64,000 nt of DNA, taken from Ornithinimicrobium pratense. Its GTDB lineage: Bacteria; Actinomycetota; Actinomycetes; Actinomycetales; Dermatophilaceae. The stretch covers positions 1,178,001 through 1,242,000 of the forward strand of contig NZ_CP044427.1 in NCBI RefSeq assembly GCF_008843165.1, given 5' to 3'. Below the pieces are notes generated by a model that was not told the DNA's origin, ran no database searches, and saw only the letters and a list, made by a program, of their open reading frames with translations. Below, one piece after another: positions 45,176-54,245 of the stretch. How positions within the stretch are numbered: position 1 is the first letter of the stretch; every line of letters begins with the position of its first letter. The position numbers were made by a program, and so were the translations under genes.

Positions 45176-46978
45176 TCAGCGCGGGCGGGGACGGGCGTAG
45201 AGATCCTCGATCTCCCGCTGGAGCAGTTCGTTGATCCTGCCGCGCTTGAGTTTCATCGACGGGGTGAGCAGGCCGTTGTCCGTGGTGAAGTCCGTGACGA
45301 GGACGTGGAAGGCCCGGATCGACTCGGCCCGGCTGACCGACTCGTTGGCGGTGTCCACGGCCTGCTGCAGCTCGGCCAGCACCTGCGGGTGCTCCGCAGC
45401 CTGCTCGAGCGTCAGACCGGTCAGCCCGTTGGTGGTGCCCCAGGTGCTGAGCATCTCGGCGTCCAGGCTGATCAGCGCGGCCACGAACGGCCGGCCCTCG
45501 CCGACGACCATGCACTGAGAGATGAGCGGGTGCGCCCGCAGCCGGTCCTCGAGGGGTCCCGGCGAGACGTTCTTGCCGCCGGCGGTGACCAGGATCTCCT
45601 TGACCCGCCCCGTGATGGTCAGGAAGCCGTCGGTGTCGAGCTGGCCGAGGTCGCCGGTGTGGAACCAGCCGTCCCGCATCGCCCGCGCCGTGGCATCCGG
45701 GTCGCCGTGGTAGCCGCGGAACAGGTTGACGCCTCGCAGCAGGATCTCGCCGTCCTCGGTCACCCGCAGGGACACGCCCGGCAGCGGCCGGCCGACCGTG
45801 CCGATCCGGATCATGTCGGGGGTGTTCACCGTGGCCGGTGCCGTGGTCTCGGTCAGCCCGTAGCCCTCGAGCACGACCAGGCCGGCACCGCGGAAGAAGT
45901 GGCCCAGCCGCTCCCCGAGCGCAGCTCCTCCGGAGATGGCGTAGGTCACCTGTCCGCCCATCGCGGCCCGGAGCCGGCCGTAGACCAGCCGGTCGGCGAG
46001 CGCGTGCTGCATCCGCAGCACCGGACCGGCACCACCGGAGTCCAGGGCCCGGCTGTAGCGTTCGGCCACCTGGGCCGTCCACCGGAAGACCTTGCCCCTG
46101 CCGGCGGCCTCCGCCTTCTGCTCGGTGGCGTTGTAGATCTTCTCGAAGACCCTGGGCACCGACAACAGGAAGGTGGGACGGAAGCTGGCCAGGTCGTCCA
46201 GCACGGTGCGCGGGTCACCGGTGTGGCCCAGCCGGGCCCCGGCATACACGCAGGCCACCTGCAGGAAGCGCGCGAAGACGTGCGCCAGCGGCAGGAAGAG
46301 CAGCATCGCCGCCCCCTGGGCGCGGATGACCTCGCTCAGCCGCTCGGCGGCGTTCTCGGCCAGGGCCATGAAGTTGTCGTGGGTGAGCTCGCAGCCGCGG
46401 GGCTCCCCGGTCGTGCCCGAGGTGTAGATGATCGTGGCCGTGTCCGAGCGCCGGACCCGTTCCCGTCGTTCCTGCAGGGTCTGGTTGGAGACCTCGCTGC
46501 CGGCGGCCGACAGCTCCTCGAGAGCGCCTGCCTCGATCTGCCACACGTCGCGCAGGTCGGGCAGCTGGCCCCGGACCTGCGCCACCCCGGCGGTCATCAC
46601 CGAGTCCTCCACGAGGATCGCTACGGCGCCGGAGTCCTGGAGGATCCAGCGCACCTGGTCCACCGAGCTCGTCTCGTAGACCGGGACGGGCACTGCGCCC
46701 ACCGTCCACAGGGCAAAGTCGGCCAGCGTCCACTCCAGGCGCGTCCGGCTCATGATGGCCACGCGGTCGCCGGCCTCCACCCCGGCCGCGATGAAGCCCT
46801 TGGCCAACTGCTCTATACGCTGGTGCAGCTCGGCCGCCGTGACCGACGCCCAGCCGCCGTCCCGGGGGACGCTGACCATGACCCTCTGCGGCTCGGTCTG
46901 CGCCCAGCGGGCCGGGTAGTCGGCCAGGCTCCCCTCCGGGGAAGGGGGCACGAGCGGTGGGACGGACACCTCGGTCAC
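45176..46978 (-). CDS. fadD: Long-chain fatty-acid-CoA ligase
   Basis: A 600-residue adenylate-forming enzyme, equivalent in position to fadD15 (Rv2187). Motifs: the AMP-binding P-loop IIYTSGTTGEPRG, LPLAHVFARFLQ, the A5 motif EGYGLTETTAPATVN, GWFHTGDLGQLD, and the A8/linker GRVKEILVTAGGKNVSPG. It activates long-chain fatty acids to CoA esters. Two close GTG codons (46984, 46978) are possible; the second has AGAGG at a good distance. Glucokinase starts divergently. Confidence 0.92.
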   Translation of the reverse strand: MTEVSVPPLVPPSPEGSLADYPARWAQTEPQRVMVSVPRDGGWASVTAAELHQRIEQLAKGFIAAGVEAGDRVAIMSRTRLEWTLADFALWTVGAVPVPVYETSSVDQVRWILQDSGAVAILVEDSVMTAGVAQVRGQLPDLRDVWQIEAGALEELSAAGSEVSNQTLQERRERVRRSDTATIIYTSGTTGEPRGCELTHDNFMALAENAAERLSEVIRAQGAAMLLFLPLAHVFARFLQVACVYAGARLGHTGDPRTVLDDLASFRPTFLLSVPRVFEKIYNATEQKAEAAGRGKVFRWTAQVAERYSRALDSGGAGPVLRMQHALADRLVYGRLRAAMGGQVTYAISGGAALGERLGHFFRGAGLVVLEGYGLTETTAPATVNTPDMIRIGTVGRPLPGVSLRVTEDGEILLRGVNLFRGYHGDPDATARAMRDGWFHTGDLGQLDTDGFLTITGRVKEILVTAGGKNVSPGPLEDRLRAHPLISQCMVVGEGRPFVAALISLDAEMLSTWGTTNGLTGLTLEQAAEHPQVLAELQQAVDTANESVSRAESIRAFHVLVTDFTTDNGLLTPSMKLKRGRINELLQREIEDLYARPRPR

Positions 46979-47133
46979 GGACACCTCTGGGTGGGGGTCG
47001 GGCCCGGGCCGGGGGTCAGGGCAAGGGCTGCGGGGGGACGGGCGCCGTCCACGATACCCAGCGCCGCGCCGACTGCTGCCCCCGGTCCGGCGTGCCGGAC
47101 TCCGGTGCGGGGGGCCGGCCCGGCGCTCCGCAC

Positions 47134-47139
47134 TAGGGT
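47134..47139 (+). promoter_or_regulatory. -10 box of the first ROK kinase gene
   Basis: TAGGGT lies 6 nt before the GTG at 47146. Confidence 0.5.
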
Positions 47140-47145
47140 GACCGC

Positions 47146-48129
47146 GTGAGCATCTGCGTCGGTGTGGACATCGGTGGGACCAAGATCGCGGCGAGCGCCG
47201 TACGGGCCGACGGCACGGTGCTGGCACGCGGGCGTCGGGAGACGCCGGCCCGTGACGCCGACCAGATCGTCCTGGCCGTCGCCGACGTGGTGCGTGAGCT
47301 CAAGGACCAGGGCAGGGCGCAGGGGGAGGACATTGTCGCGGTGGGTGCGGCCTGCGCCGGCTTCATCGACCGGTCGGGGGAAACGGTCCTCTTCGCCCCC
47401 AACCTGGCCTGGCGTCACGAGCCGTTGAAGGACCGACTGGAGGAGGCGATCCCGCTGCCGGTCGTGCTGGAGAACGACGCGAACGCCGCGGCGTGGGGCG
47501 AGTTCCGGTTCGGTGCTGGCCGCGGGCAGACGGACATGGTCATGGTCACCCTGGGCACCGGTGTCGGCGGTGGGGTCATCGTCGCCGGGCAGCTGCTGCG
47601 CGGCGCGCACGGGATGGGCGCGGAGGTCGGTCACCTGCGGGTGGTCCCGGACGGCCACCGGTGCGGCTGCGGCAACAAGGGGTGCTGGGAGATGTATGCC
47701 TCCGGCTCAGCCCTGGTCCGCGAGGCGCGGCAGCTGGTGGCCGGGGGCAGCCCGCACGCCGGCGGGCTCGCCGATCGCTGCGGCCGGGACCCGCAGCGGC
47801 TCACCGGGACCATGGTCACCGAGGTGGCCCGCACCGGTGACCCTGCCGCGGTCGAGCTGCTGGAGGACATCGGACGATGGACGGGCGAGGGGCTGGCCAG
47901 CCTCACCGCGATCCTCGACCCCTCCATCCTCGTGGTCGGGGGCGGCGTCAGCGCCGCAGGCGACCTAGTGCTCGAACCGACCCGAGCCGCCTTCGGGCGC
48001 CACCTCTCGGGGCGCGGTCATCGCGCCCACGCGCCCATCGCGCTCGCCCAGCTGGGCAACGATGCCGGGATGATCGGGGTCGCCGACCTGGCGGCGGCCA
48101 GCCTGCGCCCGCCCGCCGGGCACGGATGA
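47146..48129 (+). CDS. glk: ROK family glucokinase
   Basis: A 327-residue sugar kinase. The phosphate-binding N-terminus is VGVDIGGTKIAASAV, the catalytic and sugar-binding region is VLENDANAAAWGEF, and the ROK zinc motif is GHLRVVPDGHRCGCGNKGCWE. Lack of a DNA-binding domain marks it as a kinase rather than a repressor. It phosphorylates glucose with ATP (family inference). A second ROK kinase follows 28 bp downstream. The start is leaderless. Confidence 0.92.
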   Translation: MSICVGVDIGGTKIAASAVRADGTVLARGRRETPARDADQIVLAVADVVRELKDQGRAQGEDIVAVGAACAGFIDRSGETVLFAPNLAWRHEPLKDRLEEAIPLPVVLENDANAAAWGEFRFGAGRGQTDMVMVTLGTGVGGGVIVAGQLLRGAHGMGAEVGHLRVVPDGHRCGCGNKGCWEMYASGSALVREARQLVAGGSPHAGGLADRCGRDPQRLTGTMVTEVARTGDPAAVELLEDIGRWTGEGLASLTAILDPSILVVGGGVSAAGDLVLEPTRAAFGRHLSGRGHRAHAPIALAQLGNDAGMIGVADLAAASLRPPAGHG

Positions 48130-48157
48130 GCCGGTCACCCGCCGCGGAGCCCTGGCC

Positions 48158-49129
48158 GTGCACGACCCGCTGAGCATCGGCGTCGACGTCGGCGGGACGA
48201 GGCTGAAGGCCGGCCTCGTCGACCGGGCAGGGGCGGTGCTCGCGACCGCCCGGCGCGACACGCCGGCTCGGTCGGCACCCTCGGCCGTGCTGGAGGAGGC
48301 CCTGCTGTCCGTCATCGCGGAGCTCCGGTCCGGCGCGGCCGCCACCGGGCACCGCGCGGACACCGTCGGCGTGGCCGTCGCCGGGCTGGTGGACGCCGCC
48401 AGGGGCACCGTCGTCTTCGCCCCCCACCTGCCCTGGCGGGAGGAGCCCCTGCGCGACCGTCTGGCGGCACGGCTGGACCTGCCGGTGGTCATCGACAACG
48501 ACGCCAACGCCGCAGCCTGGGCCGAGCACCGCTTCGGCGCCGGACGCGGCGAGAGCCACCTGCTGCTCATCACCCTCGGCACCGGCATCGGCGGGGCCGT
48601 CCTGACCGAGGGCCGGTTGCAGCGGGGTCGGCACGGCCTGGCGGGCGAGCTGGGCCATGTCCGGGTCGTGCCCGACGGGCGGGCCTGCCCGTGCGGCAAC
48701 CGGGGCTGCTGGGAACAGTACGTCTCCGGCACGCTGCTCCGCCGGGACGGCCAGGAGCTCGTCCGCCGTGGGGGAGCCGCATCCGCCGCGCTCGCCGCAG
48801 CCTGCGGCGGCGACCCCGACCGGTTACGCGGCGAGGACGTGACCCGGCTGGCCCGCGAGGGCGACCCAGCCAGCCGCGCGGTCCTGGCCGCAGCCGGACG
48901 GTGGCTCGGCACGGGCCTGGCCGGTGCGGTCGCCGCCCTCGACCCGGGCACCGTCGTCGTCGGCGGGGGGCTCAGCGAGGCCGGGGACCTGCTCCTCGAC
49001 CCCGCCCGGGCCGCTCTCGCGCAGCATCTGCTGGGCCGGGGCCACCGCCCCGTCCCCGCGATCGTCCCCGCCGCCCTGGGGGCCGGTGCCGGGCTGGTCG
49101 GAGCAGCCGACCTGGCCCGGTCACAGTGA
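48158..49129 (+). CDS. ROK family sugar kinase (tandem paralogue)
   Basis: A 323-residue protein closely resembling the previous gene: IGVDVGGTRLKAGLV, VIDNDANAAAWAEHRFG, GHVRVVPDGRACPCGNRGCWEQY. All catalytic and zinc residues are kept. The pair looks like a tandem duplication, and this copy may have a different sugar specificity. Start GTG at 48158 with no strong ribosome binding site; it is probably co-transcribed. Confidence 0.9.
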   Translation: MHDPLSIGVDVGGTRLKAGLVDRAGAVLATARRDTPARSAPSAVLEEALLSVIAELRSGAAATGHRADTVGVAVAGLVDAARGTVVFAPHLPWREEPLRDRLAARLDLPVVIDNDANAAAWAEHRFGAGRGESHLLLITLGTGIGGAVLTEGRLQRGRHGLAGELGHVRVVPDGRACPCGNRGCWEQYVSGTLLRRDGQELVRRGGAASAALAAACGGDPDRLRGEDVTRLAREGDPASRAVLAAAGRWLGTGLAGAVAALDPGTVVVGGGLSEAGDLLLDPARAALAQHLLGRGHRPVPAIVPAALGAGAGLVGAADLARSQ

Positions 49130-49158
49130 TGTCGACGCCCTGAGAGAAGATACGGATC

Positions 49159-49851
49159 ATGCCCGACACCGGCTTCCGCCTGCGCATCGCTAGCTACAAC
49201 CTTCGTGGTCTCAAGGACGATGCGGCCACTGCGGCCGCCGTCGTCCGCGCCATCGCCCCCGACGTGCTGCTCCTGCAGGAGTTGCCCCGATACCCGGGAT
49301 CGGACTACGCGATCAGCTCTTTCGCGCGCGAGGCCCGGATGCTGTGGTCCGGCCGCACCCGATGGGTCAGTGGCACCGGGATGCTGACCGGGCTGCGGCC
49401 GCTGCCCACCGATTCTCAGGACGTCAAGCTGCCCGTCGGTCTGCGGGAGAACCCGCGCAGCTACACCGTCACCCAGGTCCGCAGCCCCCACGGTCCGGCG
49501 ATCACGGTCGCCTCGGTGCACCTTCCGCTGCGCGAGCAGCAGCGGGCCGAGCACACCCGCACGCTCCTGGCCGGGTTGGCCGCAGAGGGTGGGGCACAGG
49601 CCCCGCTGGTGGTGGGCGGCGACCTCAACGAGGGTCCCAGCGGCGCGGCGTGGGGCGTTCTGGCCACCGGGCTGGCCGTGGTGAGCGACGACCGGCCCAC
49701 CTACCCGGCGCGCAAGCCGCAGCACCGCATCGACGCGATCTTCTCCCGTGGCCACGTCCTGGCCATCCCCGGCGACCCCCAACTGCTGCAGGGTATGCCG
49801 CTGGAGCGCGCGACCGACCACCTGCCGGTGTGGGTGGACCTGACGTTCTAG
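49159..49851 (+). CDS. Endonuclease/exonuclease/phosphatase family protein
   Basis: A 230-residue soluble protein of the EEP fold. Motifs: RIASYNLRGL (Asn), LLLQEL (metal Glu), VASVHLPL, GGDLNEGPSG (Asp and Asn), RIDAIF, and DHLPVWVDL with the catalytic His. Members cleave phosphodiesters in DNA, lipids or nucleotides; the target here is open. It has no signal peptide, so it acts in the cytoplasm. It follows the ROK kinases by 29 bp. Confidence 0.88.
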   Translation: MPDTGFRLRIASYNLRGLKDDAATAAAVVRAIAPDVLLLQELPRYPGSDYAISSFAREARMLWSGRTRWVSGTGMLTGLRPLPTDSQDVKLPVGLRENPRSYTVTQVRSPHGPAITVASVHLPLREQQRAEHTRTLLAGLAAEGGAQAPLVVGGDLNEGPSGAAWGVLATGLAVVSDDRPTYPARKPQHRIDAIFSRGHVLAIPGDPQLLQGMPLERATDHLPVWVDLTF

Positions 49852-49869
49852 CCACCCTGCGCCTGTGGT

Positions 49870-49932
49870 CTGCGCGACCGCAGACCTGCGCGACCGCGGA
49901 CCTGCGCGACCGCAGACCTGTGCGACTCGGAC
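49870..49932. repeat. 16-bp tandem repeat, nearly four copies
   Basis: Units at 49870, 49886 and 49902 (CTGCGCGACCGCAGAC, with one base change in the second) and a degenerate fourth at 49918. They fill the gap between two convergent genes. Confidence 0.85.
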
Positions 49933-49955
49933 CTGGGACTCAGACCAAGACGGCC

Positions 49956-50354
49956 CTAGACCTGGGCACCAAGGTCGTCGTCGGGGCTGCGCCGCTGCGG
50001 CTGACGCAGCACGAGCAGCACGAAACCGGCCAGCGCGAGCAGCACCCCCACGGTCGTCCACCCACGGCTGAGGATCGGCACCACCGCGGAGAGCACCACG
50101 AGGAGCGGGCCCAGGACCAGCCCGACGGTGATCGCCCAGAAGTGCAGGTCGCCGGCCGGTAGTGGGGGAGGCTCCGGGGGGACGAAGTGGTCGTCCTCCT
50201 CTGGGGGCTCGTAGGAGCGGTGATCGGTCGCCATCGACTCCGGGGTTCGCTCGCCGAGGTGGCTCGGCGGACGCAGCCCAGCGATGATCTCCCGGAACTC
50301 CCGGTCGATCTTCTCGTCCCCGGGGCCATCCTCCGGGTGGCGCGGCTGGCTCAC
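49956..50354 (-). CDS. Two-pass membrane protein, function unknown
   Basis: A 132-residue protein. The N-terminal part is charged (VSQPRHPEDGPGDEKIDREF, EIIAGLRPP), with a Pro/Glu-rich middle, then two membrane segments (AITVGLVLGPLLVVLSAVV and GVLLALAGFVLLVL) and a short polar tail. Similar small proteins are widespread in actinobacteria, but I cannot name the family. The GTG at 50354 is the best start. Confidence 0.65.
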   Translation of the reverse strand: MSQPRHPEDGPGDEKIDREFREIIAGLRPPSHLGERTPESMATDHRSYEPPEEDDHFVPPEPPPLPAGDLHFWAITVGLVLGPLLVVLSAVVPILSRGWTTVGVLLALAGFVLLVLRQPQRRSPDDDLGAQV

Positions 50355-50468
50355 CCGGCCAGTCTCGCACGCCACGACATACCTCCTCGTGCCGACCGGT
50401 GCCGGTAGAGTCCTCTCGTCCCACCCGTCATCCGGAAGCCCCGGGCCGGCCCAACGCAGGAGGAGTCG

Positions 50469-51167
50469 ATGGTCTACACGTTCCTCAAGCACTTCGTCGT
50501 GGGTCCCCCCGCGCGGCTGATCTTCCGTCCCTGGGTCGAGGGTCTGCACCACGTCCCCGACCAGGGTCCGGCGATCCTGGCCAGCAACCACCTGTCCTTC
50601 TCCGACTCGATCTTCCTGCCGCTGATGGTGCCGCGGCGGATCACCTTCCCGGCCAAGATGGAGTACTTCACCGGCAACGGCGTGCGGGGCTGGCTGACCA
50701 AGCAGTTCTTCCTACGCACGGGTCAGATCCCGATCGACCGTTCCGGGGGCAGCAGGTCGATGGCCGCGCTGGAGCAGGGGCTGGCGGTGCTGCGCGAGGG
50801 GGGACTGTTCGGGATCTACCCCGAGGGCACCCGCAGCCCCGACGGGCGTCTCTACCGCGGCAAGACCGGGGTGGCGCGGATGGCGCTGCAGGCCGACGTG
50901 CCGATCATCCCGTGCGCGATGATCGACACCGACAAGGCCCAGCCCACCGGGCAGAAGATCCCTCGGATCGTGCAGGTGGGGGTACGCATCGGGCCTGCGA
51001 TCTACCACCGCGAGCTGGCCGGGCAGAGCGAGAACCATGCCGCCCTGCGGGAGGTCACCGACGAGGTGATGCGCGCGCTGGGTAGCCTCTCCGGTCAGGA
51101 GTACGTGGACGAGTACGCCGCCGACGTCAAGGCCCGGCTGGCCTCCTCGGAGGGGTCCGACGCCTGA
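50469..51167 (+). CDS. plsC: 1-acyl-glycerol-3-phosphate acyltransferase
   Basis: A 232-residue membrane-associated acyltransferase, equivalent to Rv2182c. The catalytic motif is SNHLSFSDSIFLP (NHxxxxD), the substrate motif is YPEGTRSPDGRLYRGKTG, and PIIPCAMIDTDKA follows. It adds a second acyl chain to lysophosphatidic acid in phospholipid synthesis, or remodels related lipids. The ATG at 50469 has AGGAGG 6 nt upstream. Confidence 0.92.
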   Translation: MVYTFLKHFVVGPPARLIFRPWVEGLHHVPDQGPAILASNHLSFSDSIFLPLMVPRRITFPAKMEYFTGNGVRGWLTKQFFLRTGQIPIDRSGGSRSMAALEQGLAVLREGGLFGIYPEGTRSPDGRLYRGKTGVARMALQADVPIIPCAMIDTDKAQPTGQKIPRIVQVGVRIGPAIYHRELAGQSENHAALREVTDEVMRALGSLSGQEYVDEYAADVKARLASSEGSDA

Positions 51168-51198
51168 CGGCGCGTCAACAGCATCCCCGCGCGTCTCC

Positions 51199-51204
51199 TA
51201 CCAT
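51199..51204 (+). promoter_or_regulatory. Possible -10 box of aroG
   Basis: TACCAT lies 7 nt before a GTG at 51212, which would then be the true start. Confidence 0.35.
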
Positions 51205-52576
51205 GGGTGTGGTGAGCATCGATCTGACCGGTCTGGCCCTAGGGACGCACGACGTCGACTGGCCCGACCTTGCCGCCCTGCAGCAGCCGACCTGGGGCGA
51301 CCCGGTGGCCCTGGCCCAGACCCTGTCCGTGCTCGCCTCCTACCCGCCCCTCGTCTTCGCCGGTGAGGCGGACCAGCTGCGCGAGCGCATGGCCCAGGTG
51401 GCTGCCGGCAACGCCTTCACCCTGCAGGGCGGCGACTGCGCCGAGACCCTCAGCGAGGTCACCGGCCCCAACATCCGCGACCGGATCAAGACCATCCTGC
51501 AGATGGCGGTCGTGCTCACCTACGGGGCGGGTATGCCGATCGTCAAGGTCGGGCGGATGGCCGGGCAGTTCGCCAAGCCGCGCAGCCAGGACACCGAGAC
51601 CCGGGACGGCGTGACGCTGCCGGCCTACCGCGGCGACATGGTCAACGGCTTCGAGTTCACCCCCGAGGCCCGCCGGCACGACCCCGAACGGCTGCTGCGC
51701 AGCTACCACGCCAGTTCGGCCACCCTCAACCTGGTCCGCGGCTTCACCAGCGGCGGCTTCGCCGACCTGCGCAGCGTGCACGCCTGGAACCGGGGTTTCA
51801 TCAAGGGCCCGGCGCAGAAGCGCTACGAGCAGATGGCCAACGAGATCGACCGGGCGGTGCGCTTCCTGGAGGCCTCCGGCGTCGCCGACGCCGAGGAGAT
51901 GCGCCGGGTGGAGTTCTACTCCGCCCACGAGGCGCTGGTGCTGGACTACGAGCGCCCGATGGTGCGCCGCGACCACCGCACCGGCCTGCTCTACGACACC
52001 TCGGCCCACCTGCTCTGGATCGGCGAGCGGACCCGGGACCTCGACGGTGCCCACCTCGACTTCATCTCCCGGATCCACAACCCGGTGGCGATCAAGCTCG
52101 GGCCGGGTGCGGACCGGGACACCGTGCTGGCGATCATGGACAAGGTCGACCCCGACCGGATCCCCGGCCGGCTCAGCTTCATCACCCGGATGGGGGCGCA
52201 GCGGATCCGCGACGTCCTGCCCGCCCTGTTGACCTCGCTGGGGGAGGAAGCCCGGCGGGTGAGCTGGATCTGCGACCCGATGCACGGCAACACCTTCACC
52301 TCCCCCGGCGGCTTCAAGACTCGCCGGTTCGAGGACGTCGTGGAGGAGGTGCGCGGCTTCTTCGCCGCCCACGCCGAGGCGGGGACCCATCCCGGCGGTA
52401 TCCACGTGGAGCTGACCGGCAACGACGTGACCGAGTGTGTCGGCGGTGCCGGGGAGATCAACCTGGCCGACGTCGGTCTGCGCTATGAGACCTTGTGCGA
52501 CCCCCGGCTGAACCACCAGCAGAGCCTGGAGCTGGCCTTCCTCGTCGCCGAGATGCTGGAACGGGGCGTGCGCTGA
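51203..52576 (+). CDS. aroG: Class II DAHP synthase
   Basis: A 457-residue first enzyme of the shikimate pathway; it condenses phosphoenolpyruvate and erythrose 4-phosphate. Plant-type (class II) signatures: FTLQGGDCAE, KVGRMAGQFAKPRS, MVNGFEFTPEARRHDP, FYSAHEALVLDYERPM, CDPMHGNTF and ECVGG. Actinobacterial enzymes of this kind are feedback-inhibited and pair with chorismate mutase. The start may be the ATG at 51203 or the GTG at 51212. It corresponds to Rv2178c. Confidence 0.96.
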   Translation: MGVVSIDLTGLALGTHDVDWPDLAALQQPTWGDPVALAQTLSVLASYPPLVFAGEADQLRERMAQVAAGNAFTLQGGDCAETLSEVTGPNIRDRIKTILQMAVVLTYGAGMPIVKVGRMAGQFAKPRSQDTETRDGVTLPAYRGDMVNGFEFTPEARRHDPERLLRSYHASSATLNLVRGFTSGGFADLRSVHAWNRGFIKGPAQKRYEQMANEIDRAVRFLEASGVADAEEMRRVEFYSAHEALVLDYERPMVRRDHRTGLLYDTSAHLLWIGERTRDLDGAHLDFISRIHNPVAIKLGPGADRDTVLAIMDKVDPDRIPGRLSFITRMGAQRIRDVLPALLTSLGEEARRVSWICDPMHGNTFTSPGGFKTRRFEDVVEEVRGFFAAHAEAGTHPGGIHVELTGNDVTECVGGAGEINLADVGLRYETLCDPRLNHQQSLELAFLVAEMLERGVR

Positions 52577-52577
52577 G

Positions 52578-53638
<1,061 letters not shown>

Positions 53639-53642
<4 letters not shown>

Positions 53643-54229
53643 GGCCGGTCCACGCCGCCGATGACCAGCCGCTGCCCCCGGGGCAGCGGGAGAGCTCCTG
53701 GCGACCGATGCACTACGGGCGGGTGCCGAGGCTGGACGTGGAGCGCTGGAGCCTGACCGTCGGCGGGGAGACCCGCGACGGCGGGATGACCGTGCTGGAC
53801 CGGGCGACGCTGCACGCGCTGCCGTGGGCGGAGGTCGAGGCCCGCCTGCACTGTGTGGCGCGCACCTCCACGCCCCCGCTGCGCTGGGGCGGGGTGCGGA
53901 TGGCAGACATGGTGGCGCTGGCGCCGCCGGCCGCCGACGCGGGTCACGTGCTGCTCGCCGCCGCCCGGGGGTATGCCGCCTGCGTCACCCTGGCCGACCT
54001 GGTCCACCCGGACAGCCTGCTGGCTACCCACGTCGACGGGCAGCCGTTGACGCCGGAGCAGGGCTGGCCGGGACGGGTGGTGCTGCCGCACCTGTACGGC
54101 TTCAAGGGACCAAAGTGGGTGGCCGAGCTGACCTACCACCACCGACCGCAGCAGGGCTGGTGGGAGTCGCACGGATACCACCCCCGGGCTCGCGTCGTCC
54201 ACGAGGAGCGGTTCGCCCACCAGGGCTAG
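53639..54229 (+). CDS. Molybdopterin-dependent oxidoreductase (sulfite oxidase fold)
   Basis: A 196-residue protein with the molybdopterin domain of the sulfite oxidase/YedY family. HCVARTSTPPLRWGGV holds the Cys that ligates molybdenum, and the cofactor region includes VLPHLYGFKGPKWV. It lacks the C-terminal dimerisation domain of true sulfite oxidases and has no Tat signal, so it is cytoplasmic. Substrate unknown. The ATG overlaps the ltaE stop. Confidence 0.8.
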
Positions 54230-54245
54230 CCGGGCTCGACCGGCT
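54228..54245. terminator. Short hairpin between convergent genes
   Basis: AGCCGG-GCTCGA-CCGGCT overlaps both stop codons, giving a 6-bp stem. Weak. Confidence 0.3.

Noticed and set aside
47965..50424. An 819-residue minus-strand frame
   Set aside because: It crosses several well-supported plus-strand genes and has shadow composition.
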